Shown here: piece by piece, positions 28,700-39,354 of the stretch
Position numbering within the stretch: the stretch's first letter is position 1
How the letters are laid out: each line of letters opens with the position of its first letter
Source: Sulfitobacter sp. F26169L
GTDB taxonomy: Bacteria > Pseudomonadota > Alphaproteobacteria > Rhodobacterales > Rhodobacteraceae
Direction: 5' to 3'
Length of the DNA stretch: 64,000 bases
Assembly: GCF_026410285.1 (NCBI RefSeq)
Contig: NZ_JAPMLP010000003.1
Span: 248,001 to 312,000, forward strand
The notes under the pieces: model-generated
Told to the model about the DNA's origin: nothing
Seen by the model: the letters and a program-made list of their open reading frames with translations, nothing else
Database searches by the model: none
Translations under genes and position numbers: made by a program

Positions 28700-30388
28700 T
28701 CAGGAATGTTCTTCGGCGGCAGTTGCTGCCAGCGCGCGATTGTAAGCGCGCAGTGCATCCACATGAAACAACGCCCCGAGTAGTTCGGGCGGGGATGCAT
28801 CCGCAGACAGTGTGACAACGGGCAGAAACTGCACACTGGTCTTTTCAAAGATTGGCATCGCCGTTTCAAGCGTTGCAGCAGCGTCGAGGTACGTGCCCTC
28901 GCCGATCATCTCCCAGCAACGGTCGACATTGGCCGCACGCGGGTCGTCAGTGGTGCGCATGGTTTTAGCTGCTGTAAACATCGCCAGCAGATAGGCCTGC
29001 GGACCTGCCGCAAGGCGAATGCCGCGCCGCTCGATCTGCGTAAGGAAAAAGCTGCGCTTGACCATATTGGACGACAGCGCCGTGGACATGCTTACCGCGA
29101 CCATTACCGCCAGACCGGTCTGCCAATCGCCTGTCAGCTCGAAGACGATCAGCGTCGTCGAGATCGGCGCACCCAACACCGCAGCCGCGACAGCCCCCAT
29201 ACCGGCAAGCGCATAAAGCGAAGTGGAACCGGATACATCGGGGAAAAAGCCGGTGGCGATCATGCCAAAGGCCAGCCCGACCAACGCCCCCACCATCAAA
29301 GAAGGTGAGAACATGCCACCCCCCATGCGACCGCCTAATGTGATCGTGACAGCGACGACCTTCAAAACAGCAAAAACAGTCGCTTCATGCAGGGCCAACT
29401 CACCTGTCAGGGCAAGTGATGTGGTCTCGTAGCCGACACCGATGATATGCGGGAACCACAAGGCAATCACGCCCAATAAAGCACCGGCAACCATAGGTCG
29501 CAGATACCGCGGCAGGTTGGTTTGGTCCTGGATGTGATTACCGATGTCATCAGCCCAAAAAATCGCGCGCATCAGCACCACAGCCACCAAACCACAGGTC
29601 AGGCCGAGCAGAAGGAAGGCGGGCAATTCGACATAAAATTGCAGATCACCCATGGTAGGCAGTTTGAACTCAGTCACCCCGCCAAACTCCAGACGGTTAA
29701 TCACAGTGCCCGATACGCTGGCAATTACGATAGGTGCAAATGCGTGAACCGCAAAATGGCGCAGCACCACTTCAAGGGCGAAAAGCGCGCCTGCGATTGG
29801 CGCATTAAAACTGGCCGATACCGCGGCGGCTACGGCACAACCCAACAGATCACGCCCCGTAATGCCATCAGCGTTGATGCGCCGGTTTACCCATGTTGAG
29901 ATAACAGCGGCCAGATGCACCACAGGCCCCTCTCGCCCTGACGAGCCGCCAGTGCTGAGCGTCACCAACGAGGCCATCGCCGAGGCAAGCCCCGCGCGCG
30001 CCTCAACCCGCCCGTCATGCAAAGCAGAGCCGACAATCACATCCGCGACCGAACGCGCGCGCGCATCACGCGTGAAAAAGTGCAGGATAAGACCTGAAAT
30101 CAACCCGCCAAACGTCGGGATCAGAATGATCCAGTACCACTCCAGTCCACTGATAAAACTATGCAGGTATTGCACATCGTCCGTGCCATACAGGGTTTCC
30201 TGCAACAGATTGATGCCCTTGCGAAAAAGCAACGCGGCAAACCCTGCTGCGATACCGATCAACAATGCGATGAACCAGAATGTAACCTTGCTTGGCCCCT
30301 TTTGGCGCAGGACCCGCCACGCTTCGCCTGCGCTGACGACAGCGGCTGAGATATGTCGGGCTACAAACGAGCGGATAGGCGCGGTCAT
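28700..30388 (-). CDS. CLC family chloride channel or transporter
   Basis: This is a 562-residue inner membrane protein of the CLC family. The gating-glutamate loop GSSGREGPVVHLA (about 155) and the second anion-pore loop GGRMGGGMFSPSLM (about 350) are present, and the membrane core spans about residues 35-430. The C-terminal 130 residues look like a regulatory CBS-pair remnant (VQFLPVVTLSADA). Whether it is a channel or a Cl-/H+ exchanger depends on the internal proton glutamate, which I did not locate with certainty. It is convergent with the DUF427 gene. Confidence 0.93.
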   Translation of the reverse strand: MTAPIRSFVARHISAAVVSAGEAWRVLRQKGPSKVTFWFIALLIGIAAGFAALLFRKGINLLQETLYGTDDVQYLHSFISGLEWYWIILIPTFGGLISGLILHFFTRDARARSVADVIVGSALHDGRVEARAGLASAMASLVTLSTGGSSGREGPVVHLAAVISTWVNRRINADGITGRDLLGCAVAAAVSASFNAPIAGALFALEVVLRHFAVHAFAPIVIASVSGTVINRLEFGGVTEFKLPTMGDLQFYVELPAFLLLGLTCGLVAVVLMRAIFWADDIGNHIQDQTNLPRYLRPMVAGALLGVIALWFPHIIGVGYETTSLALTGELALHEATVFAVLKVVAVTITLGGRMGGGMFSPSLMVGALVGLAFGMIATGFFPDVSGSTSLYALAGMGAVAAAVLGAPISTTLIVFELTGDWQTGLAVMVAVSMSTALSSNMVKRSFFLTQIERRGIRLAAGPQAYLLAMFTAAKTMRTTDDPRAANVDRCWEMIGEGTYLDAAATLETAMPIFEKTSVQFLPVVTLSADASPPELLGALFHVDALRAYNRALAATAAEEHS

Positions 30389-30461
30389 CGGAGACTCTCA
30401 TTCAGCGGGCACAGTGCCATCCTGACCCTTCGTTTCATGCCCCACGGACAGTCTCACGCCC

Positions 30462-32111
30462 TCAGGCAGAGAGCAAGGCGCGCGCTGCCTCTCGGGCTGC
30501 ATCGGTGATCTTGTCCCCCGATACCATTCGCGCGACTTCATCCACACGCTCGCTCAGCGACAGGGGAACGACATTTGTGGTGGTCATGCCTTTTGTCACC
30601 GATTTTTCGACCCGCCAGTGATGTGCGCCAAGGGCCGCAACTTGCGGCGAGTGGGTCACAACCAGCACCTGACCGCCAGCAGCAATCGCAGCCAAACGGC
30701 GGCCAACAGCATCGGCTGTCGCCCCGCCTACACCACGGTCGATTTCATCAAAAATCAGGGTCAGACCAGATTGGCCTTGGGTCAGACAAACTTTTAGCGC
30801 CAGCAAAAATCGGCTCAGCTCGCCCCCCGAAGCGATCTTGTTCAAGGGGCCGGCAGGCGCGCCCGGATTGGTCGCAACGGTAAAGGACACCGCATCACGG
30901 CCCTCCGGCCCCTCCGCCTCTGCGGTAATCTGCGTTGCGAAAACAGCCCGTTCCATTTTTAGCGGCGCCAGTTCACCGCTTACCGCCTTATCAAGTTTTT
31001 TCGCTGCTTTCTGGCGCGCAGCACTCAGCGCGGCTGCTGCGGCGTCGTAGGCCGCTTCGGCAGCGGCAACATCTGCGCGTAACTTGCCCTGCTCGGCCTC
31101 ACCCGCATCAAGCGCGTCGAGTTTGGCGCGCAACGTACCGGCGAATCCTGCCAGTTCATCGGGCTGAACATCGTGTTTACGGGCAAGACCGCGAATGGCG
31201 AACAGCCGTTCTTCTGTTTCCTCCAACTCGTGGGGATCAAACGACATCGCCTCAATTGCGCTCACGACACCTTCCATCGCGCTGTCGAGTTCTACCATCG
31301 CGCGGTTCAGGGCCGCCATCGGTTCCTCAAGCATCCCTTCAGCGCGTGCAGCGGCACCGTCAAGCCAGCGGAACGCATCAGCCATTTGCGCTTCTGCACC
31401 GCTTTGTCCCATTGCCTCATAGGCGTTGACCACATCGGCGCGAATTTTTTCCGCTGCCTGCATAGTGCGGCGTTTGATATCCAGCGCCGCTTCCTCCCCT
31501 TCTTCGGGTTTCAGCTTGTCCAGCTCCGCGACCGCATAGCGCAGGAACTCTTCCTCGGCGCGGATTTCTTCTTGTACCTTTGCAGCGGCGGCCTCTGCCT
31601 TGCGGGTACGGGCCATCTCGCTCCATGCGCCGCGCACTTTGGCGCGGGCGCCATCAAGGTTGCCGAATGCATCCAGGATACTGCGATGGCCACGCGGGTT
31701 CAGCAACCCGCGATCGTCGTGCTGGCCGTGTAACTCCACCAATGTTTCGCTAAGAGCCCGCAGCACTTCGCCGGAACAGCGGCGGTCATTTACCCATGCT
31801 GTTTTGCGCCCGTCCGCCGTATTAATACGCCGAAGGATCAGCTCGTCCCCTGCTGGCAGGCCGGCCTCTTCCAGTACGGCATGTGCCGGATGCCCTTGGG
31901 GTAGGTCAAACCAGGCGGTCACCTCACCCTGCTCGGCCCCCTGCCGCACTAGATCTGCGCGGCCACGCCAGCCTAGCACGAACCCCAAACTGTCCAGCAG
32001 AATCGATTTACCCGCCCCTGTTTCACCGGTCAACACGTTCAGACCCGACTGGAAATTCAACTCCAGCCGCTCAATGATCAGCATGTCCGATATATCAAGA
32101 CCGCGCAGCAT
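30462..32111 (-). CDS. recN: DNA repair protein RecN
   Basis: RecN is an SMC-like ATPase for double-strand break repair. The 549-residue chain begins with the N-terminal head (Walker A TGETGAGKSILL near residue 32), has an Ala/Glu-rich coiled coil in the middle (about 150-370), and ends with the signature and Walker B segment SGGELSRFLLALKVCL and LIFDEIDRGVGGATADA. It lies downstream of lpxC and bamD on the same strand, with 47 bases to bamD, so it may be read with them. Confidence 0.96.
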   Translation of the reverse strand: MLRGLDISDMLIIERLELNFQSGLNVLTGETGAGKSILLDSLGFVLGWRGRADLVRQGAEQGEVTAWFDLPQGHPAHAVLEEAGLPAGDELILRRINTADGRKTAWVNDRRCSGEVLRALSETLVELHGQHDDRGLLNPRGHRSILDAFGNLDGARAKVRGAWSEMARTRKAEAAAAKVQEEIRAEEEFLRYAVAELDKLKPEEGEEAALDIKRRTMQAAEKIRADVVNAYEAMGQSGAEAQMADAFRWLDGAAARAEGMLEEPMAALNRAMVELDSAMEGVVSAIEAMSFDPHELEETEERLFAIRGLARKHDVQPDELAGFAGTLRAKLDALDAGEAEQGKLRADVAAAEAAYDAAAAALSAARQKAAKKLDKAVSGELAPLKMERAVFATQITAEAEGPEGRDAVSFTVATNPGAPAGPLNKIASGGELSRFLLALKVCLTQGQSGLTLIFDEIDRGVGGATADAVGRRLAAIAAGGQVLVVTHSPQVAALGAHHWRVEKSVTKGMTTTNVVPLSLSERVDEVARMVSGDKITDAAREAARALLSA

Positions 32112-32158
32112 CAGAAGATATCCGTCACAGGCGCACGCGCGCGCAGGTTAATTGCAGG

Positions 32159-33031
32159 TTAAATCCAGTCGCCCTTGAGCATTTGGCGATAGATCGCCGA
32201 CAACCAGTTATTGCCAAAAGATTTCAATTCCAGTCCCCGCCCTGTCAGCAGCTTGTAACTGTCCTCGTACCAATCGGTCGAGCGATAGTTGTGCCCCAGA
32301 ATCGCCCCTGCTGTCTGCGCCTCTTCGGTCAGACCAAGGCTCAGATATGCCTCAACCAGACGGTGCAACGCCTCGGCAGTGTGGGTTGTGGTCTGAAAAT
32401 CCTCAACCACAACGCGGAAACGGTTGATCGACGCGGTATAGTGATCGCGGCGCAGATAATAGCGGCCGATCTCCATTTCCTTGCCTGCAAGATGATCAAA
32501 CGCCAAGTCAAATTTGAGAATCGATGAACTCGCGTATTCGCTGTCAGGATAGCGCTCGATCACCTGACGCAGGCTTTGCAAGGCCTGAAACGTCAGCCCC
32601 TGATCACGGCCGACATCGTCAATCTGGTCATAATAGCTGAGCGCCAAAAGGTATGCGGCATAGGCTGCATCATCATCATCGGGGTAAAAATCAATGAATC
32701 GCTGCGCTGCAGAGCGGCTGTTGGGGTAATCGGCGTCTTGATGATAGGCAAAGGCTTGCATGATCAGCGCCCGCTTGGCCCATTCGGAATAGGGATAAAG
32801 ACGTTCGATCTCGGCGAAATAAAAGGCACCTTCGGCTGGACGCCGACGGTTAAGCTCGAATTCTCCACGCTCGAATATCTGTTCGGGCGTGTAGGTTTCC
32901 AGCGGGATTTCCTGCGGGTTGAAGAAACTCTTCGTAAACCGGCCCGCATCACGCGCCCCACCACATGCGCTCAACGCTGCTACAGCCACCAGTGTGACGG
33001 AAAGACGTCTTGCAGACCTTCCAAAACCCAT
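32159..33031 (-). CDS. bamD: outer membrane assembly lipoprotein BamD
   Basis: This is the BamD/ComL lipoprotein of the beta-barrel assembly machine, anchored in the outer membrane facing the periplasm. The 290-residue precursor has a signal ending in the lipobox LSAC near residue 22, and the mature part carries TPR-type repeats (for example PYSEWAKRALIMQAFAYH and SYYDQIDDVGRDQ). The start at 33031 follows AAGGATGGCC. Its downstream neighbour is recN. Confidence 0.94.
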   Translation of the reverse strand: MGFGRSARRLSVTLVAVAALSACGGARDAGRFTKSFFNPQEIPLETYTPEQIFERGEFELNRRRPAEGAFYFAEIERLYPYSEWAKRALIMQAFAYHQDADYPNSRSAAQRFIDFYPDDDDAAYAAYLLALSYYDQIDDVGRDQGLTFQALQSLRQVIERYPDSEYASSSILKFDLAFDHLAGKEMEIGRYYLRRDHYTASINRFRVVVEDFQTTTHTAEALHRLVEAYLSLGLTEEAQTAGAILGHNYRSTDWYEDSYKLLTGRGLELKSFGNNWLSAIYRQMLKGDWI

Positions 33032-33150
33032 CCTTGGCCATCCTTATTTTTTTACCGCTTGCGAGTACATAGGAGGCAGACCTCCCGTTTGACATTGTGT
33101 TAGCACACTATTTACCGGTGCAAAACGCCCATTTCCCACTTTGTCAAAAA

Positions 33151-33172
33151 GCCCGAAGCAATCACCTCGGGC
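33151..33172 (-). terminator. intrinsic terminator after lpxC
   Basis: GCCCGA and TCGGGC pair around the loop AGCAATCACC (plus-strand reading), and on the minus strand the stem is followed by TTTTT. It lies 30 bases past the lpxC stop, so lpxC is the last gene of the dcw run. Confidence 0.8.
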
Positions 33173-33201
33173 CTTGGTATATATTTACTAGATTAATCGG
33201 T

Positions 33202-34125
33202 TCAGGCAACCGCAGGAATTTCGTTCCAGACCAGACCATGGCCCGGCAACCGCGAGGCCTTCTGGCCATCACACTGCACCAGACGCACCGCGCCCGGCGT
33301 TGCAAACAACGCACGCAGCAATGTGTTGGTCAGGGAGTGACCTGCGCGCAGCCCTGTGTAATGCCCCAATAGCGGCGCACCAGCCAGAGCCAGATCGCCC
33401 AACGCATCCAGCATTTTATGGCGAACGGGTTCATCCGCATGGCGCAAACCACCGGGGCTAGTGACGGCATTGCCATCAAACACTACTGCGTTTTCACCTG
33501 GCATACCGCCCAAAGCAAGACCGTTGAGCTGCATCGCGTCCACATCCGCCTGACGGCAGAAGGTGCGGCTGTCGCACAGCTCACGCGCAAAAGAGCCATT
33601 GTTCATCACCAGAGATTTCTTCTGGTTGCCAATCGCCGCATCCGTGAAATCAATCTCGAAATCAATGCGCAATGTGTCGGAGGGTGCAATTGTTGCTACC
33701 GCATCACCATCGCGCACAGTGACTTCCTTCAGCACCTCATACGCCATAACCGGCGCAGCCTGCATCTGCACACCACGCGCCATGATACCCCGCACAAACG
33801 GCGCGGCTGATCCATCAAGAATCGGTACCTCTGGGCCATCGATCTGAATCAGCACGTTGTGAATGCCACAGCCAGCCAGCGCCGCCATCAGATGTTCGAC
33901 AGTCGAAACCTGAACGCCATTGGCATTTTCCAGCTTTGTACAAAGAGGTGAACGGTTCACCGCATCCCAGCGCGCGGGAACCAGACGATCCCCCAGATCC
34001 ACGTCGGTGCGTTTGAACCAGATACCGAAATCAGGCGCCGCAGGCAGAATCGTGACGGTCGCAGGCTTGCCAGAGTGCAGGCCCCTTCCTGTGAAGCTAA
34101 TCGCTGTTTTTACAGTGTTTTGCAC
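33202..34125 (-). CDS. lpxC: UDP-3-O-acyl-N-acetylglucosamine deacetylase
   Basis: LpxC is the zinc deacetylase of the first committed step in lipid A synthesis. The 307-residue protein has the zinc-binding His in VSTVEHLMAALAG and the second set in RHKMLDALGDLAL, with the basic-catalysis region near the C-terminal GHYTGLRAGHSL. It is downstream of ftsZ, as in the E. coli cluster, but the two are separated by a terminator and a 207-base gap, so it probably has its own promoter. Confidence 0.97.
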   Translation of the reverse strand: MQNTVKTAISFTGRGLHSGKPATVTILPAAPDFGIWFKRTDVDLGDRLVPARWDAVNRSPLCTKLENANGVQVSTVEHLMAALAGCGIHNVLIQIDGPEVPILDGSAAPFVRGIMARGVQMQAAPVMAYEVLKEVTVRDGDAVATIAPSDTLRIDFEIDFTDAAIGNQKKSLVMNNGSFARELCDSRTFCRQADVDAMQLNGLALGGMPGENAVVFDGNAVTSPGGLRHADEPVRHKMLDALGDLALAGAPLLGHYTGLRAGHSLTNTLLRALFATPGAVRLVQCDGQKASRLPGHGLVWNEIPAVA

Positions 34126-34290
34126 GATGCCGTCCTCGGTTTAGGTTCAAGTTTACACTTGATTAACCCCAAGATACGGTTTGGGTTGCCTTCAAACAAA
34201 TCAATCATTGCAACGAACTGAAACATCGCTGTCACAAACGGGCGCAATACTGCTATCGTCGTCGTAAGGCCTTAATCCAAAACACAAAAA

Positions 34291-34308
34291 GGCCGCCCAA
34301 AGGCGGCC
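34291..34308 (-). terminator. intrinsic terminator after ftsZ
   Basis: GGCCGCC and GGCGGCC form a 7-bp stem with loop CAAA; on the minus strand a T run (TTTTTGTG) follows. It lies 25 bases past the ftsZ stop. Confidence 0.88.
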
Positions 34309-34332
34309 CCTCTGATCACGAAATTGCGTGAC

Positions 34333-36033
34333 TTAGTTTGCTTGACGGCGCAAGAATGCCGGAATTTCAATGCGTTCCTGTTCGGGATCGGCTTCCTGAC
34401 GCGGCTGCGGTGCTGCCGCTGTTTGCTGGCTTTGCACCGGGGGTTGCTGACGCGCGGGCTGGCTTGGCGCTGCGGCGCGAGGCTGCTGCTGTCCTTCGCC
34501 TTCTTGTGTGCCTGTCATCCGGTTGATCAGGGAATTGATACCAAAGCGGGGCCGTTCACCCTGCCCTGTTGCAGCCGGTGCCTGACGCTGCGGAGCGGCA
34601 GCAGGTGCGCGTTGCTGTTCTGACGGGGCCGCACGCTGGGCTGCTGCGCGCAGACGCGCCATTGCCTCGGGTGATGGCGTACCGGGCGTCGGCGCGCGCG
34701 GCGCGATGAAGGCTTCCGGTTCTGCTTCGATATGCTCGGGCTCGGGATCATAGGCTTCCGGCTCTGGTGTATAAGCAGGCGGGGGCAGATCATCGGCAGC
34801 TTCTTGAACCGGCTCGTAACGGCGTCCCTCGAACATGTCTCGGGTGTTGTCCGCACGGGCGGTCTGCTGGGGTGCGTCGTCAAAGAAACTTGGCGTTTTT
34901 GGCTCGGCTGCCTCTGTCGGCTGTTGCGTTGACACAGCGGCGGCAACGGGTGCGGCTTCACGTACCGGCGATGGCGCAGGCGATTCTTCGCGCGCTTCTT
35001 CGGAAACTTCCTGCGTCAGAGGGCGCGACATAGAGCGGCGCGGAACCGGCATTTCCGTGTTCACATCCAGCGCATCTATGCCGGTAGCAACAACGCTTAC
35101 ACGCATCATACCACCCATTTCTTCATCAAGCGTGGAACCGACGATGATGTTCGCTTCTGGGTCTACTTCCTCGCGGATACGGTTTGCGGCTTCGTCCAGT
35201 TCGAACAATGTCAGGTCATGGCCGCCTGTGATGTTGATCAGGACACCCTTGGCGCCACGCAGGCTGATTTCATCCAGCAGCGGATTCGCAATCGCCGCTT
35301 CGGCAGCCTTGATCGCGCGATCTTCGCCGTCGGCCTCGCCCGTGCCCATCATGGCTTTGCCCATCTCGTCCATTACGGCACGCACATCGGCAAAATCAAG
35401 GTTGATCAGGCCGGGGCGGACCATCAAATCGGTAACGCCTTTTACACCTTGATACAAAACATCATCTGCCAGCGAGAACGCCTCAGTGAATGTAGTTTTT
35501 TCATTCGCCAGACGGAAAAGGTTCTGGTTGGGAATGATGATCAGCGTATCAACGACCTTCTGCAGCGCTTCGACACCGTCTTCGGCCTGGCGCATCCGCT
35601 TGGCGCCTTCAAACTGGAACGGCTTGGTTACAACGCCAACGGTCAGAACACCCAGTTCACGTGCTGCCTGCGCGATGATTGGCGCGGCCCCCGTGCCCGT
35701 ACCACCGCCCATACCTGCGGTAATAAAGCACATATGTGCCCCCGCCAGATGATCGACGATCTGTTCGATGCTTTCCTCGGCAGCGGCCGCGCCCACGGTT
35801 GCTCGTGCACCTGCGCCCAAACCTTCGGTAACCTTGATGCCCAATTGTACGCGGCTTTCTGCCTTGGCTTGCTGAAGCGCCTGCGCGTCTGTGTTCGCGA
35901 CCACAAAATCAACGCCATCGAGGTTTTTCTCGATCATGTTGTTTACGGCGTTACCGCCCGCCCCGCCTACACCGAAAACGGTAATGCGTGGCTTGAGATC
36001 TTCCTGTCCCGGCATCGAGAGGTTCAATGTCAT
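34333..36033 (-). CDS. ftsZ: cell division protein FtsZ
   Basis: FtsZ is the tubulin-like GTPase of the division ring. The start at 36033 is used because AGGCGGAACCAAG precedes it and homologues begin near [12 protein letters not shown]; an earlier ATG would add 17 residues. The 566-residue chain has GGAGGNAVN near residue 22 and the GTP motif [10 protein letters not shown] near 108, with the T7 loop NLDFADV (about 200). Residues about 320-540 are a long Pro/Ala/Glu-rich linker, and the end ([16 protein letters not shown]) is the conserved tail that binds FtsA and ZipA-type partners. Long linkers are common in alphaproteobacteria. Confidence 0.98.
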   Translation of the reverse strand: MTLNLSMPGQEDLKPRITVFGVGGAGGNAVNNMIEKNLDGVDFVVANTDAQALQQAKAESRVQLGIKVTEGLGAGARATVGAAAAEESIEQIVDHLAGAHMCFITAGMGGGTGTGAAPIIAQAARELGVLTVGVVTKPFQFEGAKRMRQAEDGVEALQKVVDTLIIIPNQNLFRLANEKTTFTEAFSLADDVLYQGVKGVTDLMVRPGLINLDFADVRAVMDEMGKAMMGTGEADGEDRAIKAAEAAIANPLLDEISLRGAKGVLINITGGHDLTLFELDEAANRIREEVDPEANIIVGSTLDEEMGGMMRVSVVATGIDALDVNTEMPVPRRSMSRPLTQEVSEEAREESPAPSPVREAAPVAAAVSTQQPTEAAEPKTPSFFDDAPQQTARADNTRDMFEGRRYEPVQEAADDLPPPAYTPEPEAYDPEPEHIEAEPEAFIAPRAPTPGTPSPEAMARLRAAAQRAAPSEQQRAPAAAPQRQAPAATGQGERPRFGINSLINRMTGTQEGEGQQQPRAAAPSQPARQQPPVQSQQTAAAPQPRQEADPEQERIEIPAFLRRQAN

Positions 36034-36206
36034 CTTGGTTCCGCCTGTTCTGCTTGCCCGCACCGCGCGGGTCATTTTTCCCAAATTTCCTTAACAGTAA
36101 ACGCCATGGCGTCTGTCGTCACGTAAAAAAGGCCTTTTTCGCGCTAAATATAGGCAATTTTTTGCCAATCTTCACCGCATTTCGTCGTTTTCACCCCATC
36201 TAGGGC

Positions 36207-37541
36207 TTACCAGTTGTCCTTGAACCATTTCACCGCGCGCTTTAGCGAGCGCGCCGGATAGCGATCTGCGGGAATGTCGAAATCCCACCATTCGTCCTGC
36301 GGGTTTGCTGCAAACAATGCCAGCCCCACCGCAGAGGAGAACCCCGGCCCTGTTGCGGCCTGTGGCAGGCCATGAACCCGCAGCGGACGGCCAAGGCGCA
36401 CCTGCTGCCCCAAAATTTTGGTTGCCATCATATCCAGTCCCGGAATCTGGCTGCCACCGCCTGTAAGAACAATCTGCTGGCTGGGCAAGTGATCAAATCC
36501 CGCGGCATCCAGACGCGCGCGGACTTCTTCCAAAATCTCTTCGACGCGCGGACGCATGATGCCGATCAGCTCGGCGCGGCTGGCAGTGCGCCGGTCATGT
36601 TCGTAATCGCCTGTTTCGCCACCGATCTCGATCATCTCGCGATCATCCATGCCAGTTGCCTGCACCCCGCCATAAAACGTCTTGATACGTTCGGCATTGG
36701 CAGTCGGCACCTGCAACCCCATAGAAATATCCGATGTTACGTGATCACCACCCATGCGGATGCTGTCGGAATAGATCATGTGCTTTTTAATAAAAATTGA
36801 CACGCCGGTTGCACCGCCGCCCAGATCAATACAGGCCGCGCCCAGTTCCTGTTCGTCTTCGACCAACGCCGCAATGCCGGACACATAGGCCGATGAGGCA
36901 ATACCGGCCAGTTCCAGATCACAGCGCTTGATGCAGTACGCCAGATGCTGCACCGCCGCAGCATCGACCGTTAGCATGTGCAAATCAACGCTCAATTCAT
37001 TACCAAGCTGGCCGCGCGGATCAATCAGGCCGCTGCGGTGATCGAGGGCAAAATTCACCGGCTGCGCGTGCAGCACTTCGCGCCCCTCGCCGTATTCGGG
37101 CACATCGCAATGGCTCAGCACGCGCGCCACGTCGTCTTCACCGACCACCTGATCTTCCAGCGTGATCATCGCATCAAGCCCGTAGCTTCGCGGCTCGCCG
37201 CCGCTAAAGCAGGCAATCACATGATCTACACGGATACCGGCCATCTTCTGCGCCGCCTGCAAGGCGGTACGAATGGCGCGCTCTGTCTCGCCCATGGCGG
37301 CGATTTCACCAAAACGCACACCGCGCGAACGTGTAGTGGCCGCGCCAATCACGCGAAAACCGGACTGCCCCGCCAGCGAGCCCATCTCGCCTTCGTCGTC
37401 CAGCCGTGCGGTCCCGTCGAACCGCAAAACAAGTGCGGCAATTTTGGAACTGCCGACATCCAGAATAGCAACTACCCCGCGCTGCATCGCAAGTTTGCGC
37501 ATCTGCCGCATTGTGCGCTGGCTATCATATAGATCATTCAT
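36207..37541 (-). CDS. ftsA: cell division protein FtsA
   Basis: FtsA is the actin-like protein that tethers FtsZ filaments to the membrane. The 444-residue chain has ILDVGSSKIAALVL near residue 27 and the phosphate loop GGSQIPGLD near 360; the C-terminus (RSLKRAVKWFKDNW) is the amphipathic membrane-targeting helix. It overlaps ftsQ by four bases (ATGA). The ftsZ start lies 173 bases downstream, giving room for extra promoters. Confidence 0.97.
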   Translation of the reverse strand: MNDLYDSQRTMRQMRKLAMQRGVVAILDVGSSKIAALVLRFDGTARLDDEGEMGSLAGQSGFRVIGAATTRSRGVRFGEIAAMGETERAIRTALQAAQKMAGIRVDHVIACFSGGEPRSYGLDAMITLEDQVVGEDDVARVLSHCDVPEYGEGREVLHAQPVNFALDHRSGLIDPRGQLGNELSVDLHMLTVDAAAVQHLAYCIKRCDLELAGIASSAYVSGIAALVEDEQELGAACIDLGGGATGVSIFIKKHMIYSDSIRMGGDHVTSDISMGLQVPTANAERIKTFYGGVQATGMDDREMIEIGGETGDYEHDRRTASRAELIGIMRPRVEEILEEVRARLDAAGFDHLPSQQIVLTGGGSQIPGLDMMATKILGQQVRLGRPLRVHGLPQAATGPGFSSAVGLALFAANPQDEWWDFDIPADRYPARSLKRAVKWFKDNW

Positions 37542-38428
37542 TTGTTTTTTGCCCTAAATGCTGCCTGTTGGGCCATCCGTTCTTCGGCGGCCTGGTTTGT
37601 CATTCGCACTGTTGGTCGGCGTGCCAGCCGCATGTCTACCCGCGCAACATCGCGGGTCAGAATATCCTGCGCGCTTTCCAGCGCAATCACGCGTTCAAGC
37701 GCGCGCAACGGGTCGTCTTCCGGAAGCATGATACGCTGGTCACGGTCCAGCACCACATCCCAGCGCCGCGCGCCCATACGTACAAATCCGCGCAGACGGT
37801 TACCCAGAGGAGCCGCTGCTTCGATCAGTTCCAGCGCTTCCTTGACGTGTTTGTCAGCACCTTCACCTGCAATCAGAGGTAGATCAGGGCGCGCATGGCG
37901 GCTGGTTGCAGCGGCAACATAGATGCCGTTCTCGTCCACCAGCGCCAATCCGTCCGCATTGCGCCACAAGGCGACAGCTTTGCGCTGCTGCACATCGATT
38001 TGCAGCACACCGCCCGGACGGATCCGCACAGAAGCGGATTTGACGGCAGATATCTGGGACACCGTCGCGCGCATCGCATCCAGATCCAGATCAAAGCTCG
38101 AGATTGGAAAATCCAGCGGCAGGCTGTCGCGGATGTAGGTGGCCAATTCGTCTTTGGCCCCGTCTACGGCCATGAGGTTTACCATGAATTCGGGGCGGCT
38201 TTCGATGCTCGCGCGGGCATCGGCAACCGCTTGCTGGATGGCGCCGCGACGCCCCTCGTCAGAAAGATACCATGTGCCAGCCATCAGTGTGATGCAAAAC
38301 GGCACACCGGCCCGCAGGGCAAACCGGAAACCCGGTGTCAACATCAGGCGCTGCATCCGCCATGCCCAACGCGACGGTGCAGGATCGGGGCGGCCAGCCA
38401 CCGGCTGCTTGCGGTTCAGCGGCCACAT
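37538..38428 (-). CDS. ftsQ: cell division protein FtsQ
   Basis: FtsQ is the bitopic inner-membrane scaffold of the divisome. The start at 38428 (MWPLNRK) is chosen because GGAGGACGCAAC precedes it; an earlier ATG lacks a site. The 296-residue chain has one membrane helix (about 35-60), a POTRA domain after it (VDGAKDELATYIRD and neighbours) and a conserved C-terminal FtsQ domain. It overlaps the end of ddl by 13 bases. Confidence 0.95.
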   Translation of the reverse strand: MWPLNRKQPVAGRPDPAPSRWAWRMQRLMLTPGFRFALRAGVPFCITLMAGTWYLSDEGRRGAIQQAVADARASIESRPEFMVNLMAVDGAKDELATYIRDSLPLDFPISSFDLDLDAMRATVSQISAVKSASVRIRPGGVLQIDVQQRKAVALWRNADGLALVDENGIYVAAATSRHARPDLPLIAGEGADKHVKEALELIEAAAPLGNRLRGFVRMGARRWDVVLDRDQRIMLPEDDPLRALERVIALESAQDILTRDVARVDMRLARRPTVRMTNQAAEERMAQQAAFRAKNK

Positions 38429-39333
38429 GTTGCGTCCTCCACCATCCAGGCGCAAAGCGCGGGAAAGGTCATTCCAGTGGCTTGCGCCTGTTCAGGGGTC
38501 AGTGATGTGCTAGTCATGCCGGGCTGAGTGTTGGTTTCCAGCAGGATCAGACCCTCCACGCCGCGCGCCTCATCCCAGCGGAAATCGGTTCGGCTCACGC
38601 CGCGACACCCCAACGCACGGTGCGCGCGCAAGGCATACTCAAGACACAGATCAAAGATTTCCTGTGGCACGTCAGCGGGCACGATATGGGATGATCCGCC
38701 CTCTTTATACTTTGCATCGTAATCATACCAGCCGGTGGTGACGATATCCGTCACCGTCAACGCGCGCTCACCCACTACTGTGGTTGTCAATTCCCGCCCG
38801 GGTGCAAATGTTTCGACCATAACCATCTCGGGCATATCCGCATCAAGGCGCGGTGGCCCGTTGTTTTCAACGTCAACCAGATACACCCCGACAGAAGACC
38901 CTTCGTTGTTGGGTTTCACAACATAGGGCGGCTGCATCACATGGCGCGCGCGCACCTCATCGGCCGGAACAATTACGCTTTCCACCACAGGCAATCCGGC
39001 AGCGCGAAAGATTTCTTTGCTGCGCTGCTTGTCCATCGCCACAGCCGAGGCCAGCACACCGGAATGGGTATAGGGAATTTTCAACCATTCAAGGATACCC
39101 TGCACGCAGCCATCCTCGCCCCAGCGGCCATGAAGACAGTTCAACACGACATCCGGTTCAAGCGTTGTCAGAACAGCGCTCAGGTCGCGGCCGGCATCGA
39201 CCTCCACCACATTTTCATAGCCATATTCCCGCAGTGCGGCCGCGCATGCGCGCCCCGAATTGAGCGATACCTCGCGCTCTGACGAGGGTCCGCCCATGAG
39301 TACCGCCACTGTGGGGTTTGTCCTGCTCGACAT
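38416..39333 (-). CDS. ddl: D-alanine-D-alanine ligase
   Basis: Ddl joins two D-alanine molecules for the cell-wall precursor in the cytosol. The 305-residue protein is ATP-grasp. It has the N-terminal AVLMGGPSSEREVSLNSG, the KPNNEGSSVGV loop near residue 135, the ATP-site ETFAPGRELTTTVVG, and ETNTQPGMTSTSLTPEQA near the C-terminus. It lies between murB and ftsQ on the minus strand. The murB-ddl gap holds two opposite-strand terminator-like hairpins. Confidence 0.97.
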   Translation of the reverse strand: MSSRTNPTVAVLMGGPSSEREVSLNSGRACAAALREYGYENVVEVDAGRDLSAVLTTLEPDVVLNCLHGRWGEDGCVQGILEWLKIPYTHSGVLASAVAMDKQRSKEIFRAAGLPVVESVIVPADEVRARHVMQPPYVVKPNNEGSSVGVYLVDVENNGPPRLDADMPEMVMVETFAPGRELTTTVVGERALTVTDIVTTGWYDYDAKYKEGGSSHIVPADVPQEIFDLCLEYALRAHRALGCRGVSRTDFRWDEARGVEGLILLETNTQPGMTSTSLTPEQAQATGMTFPALCAWMVEDATCGR

Positions 39334-39354
39334 ACCCAGTGCCTCGATTGTCCC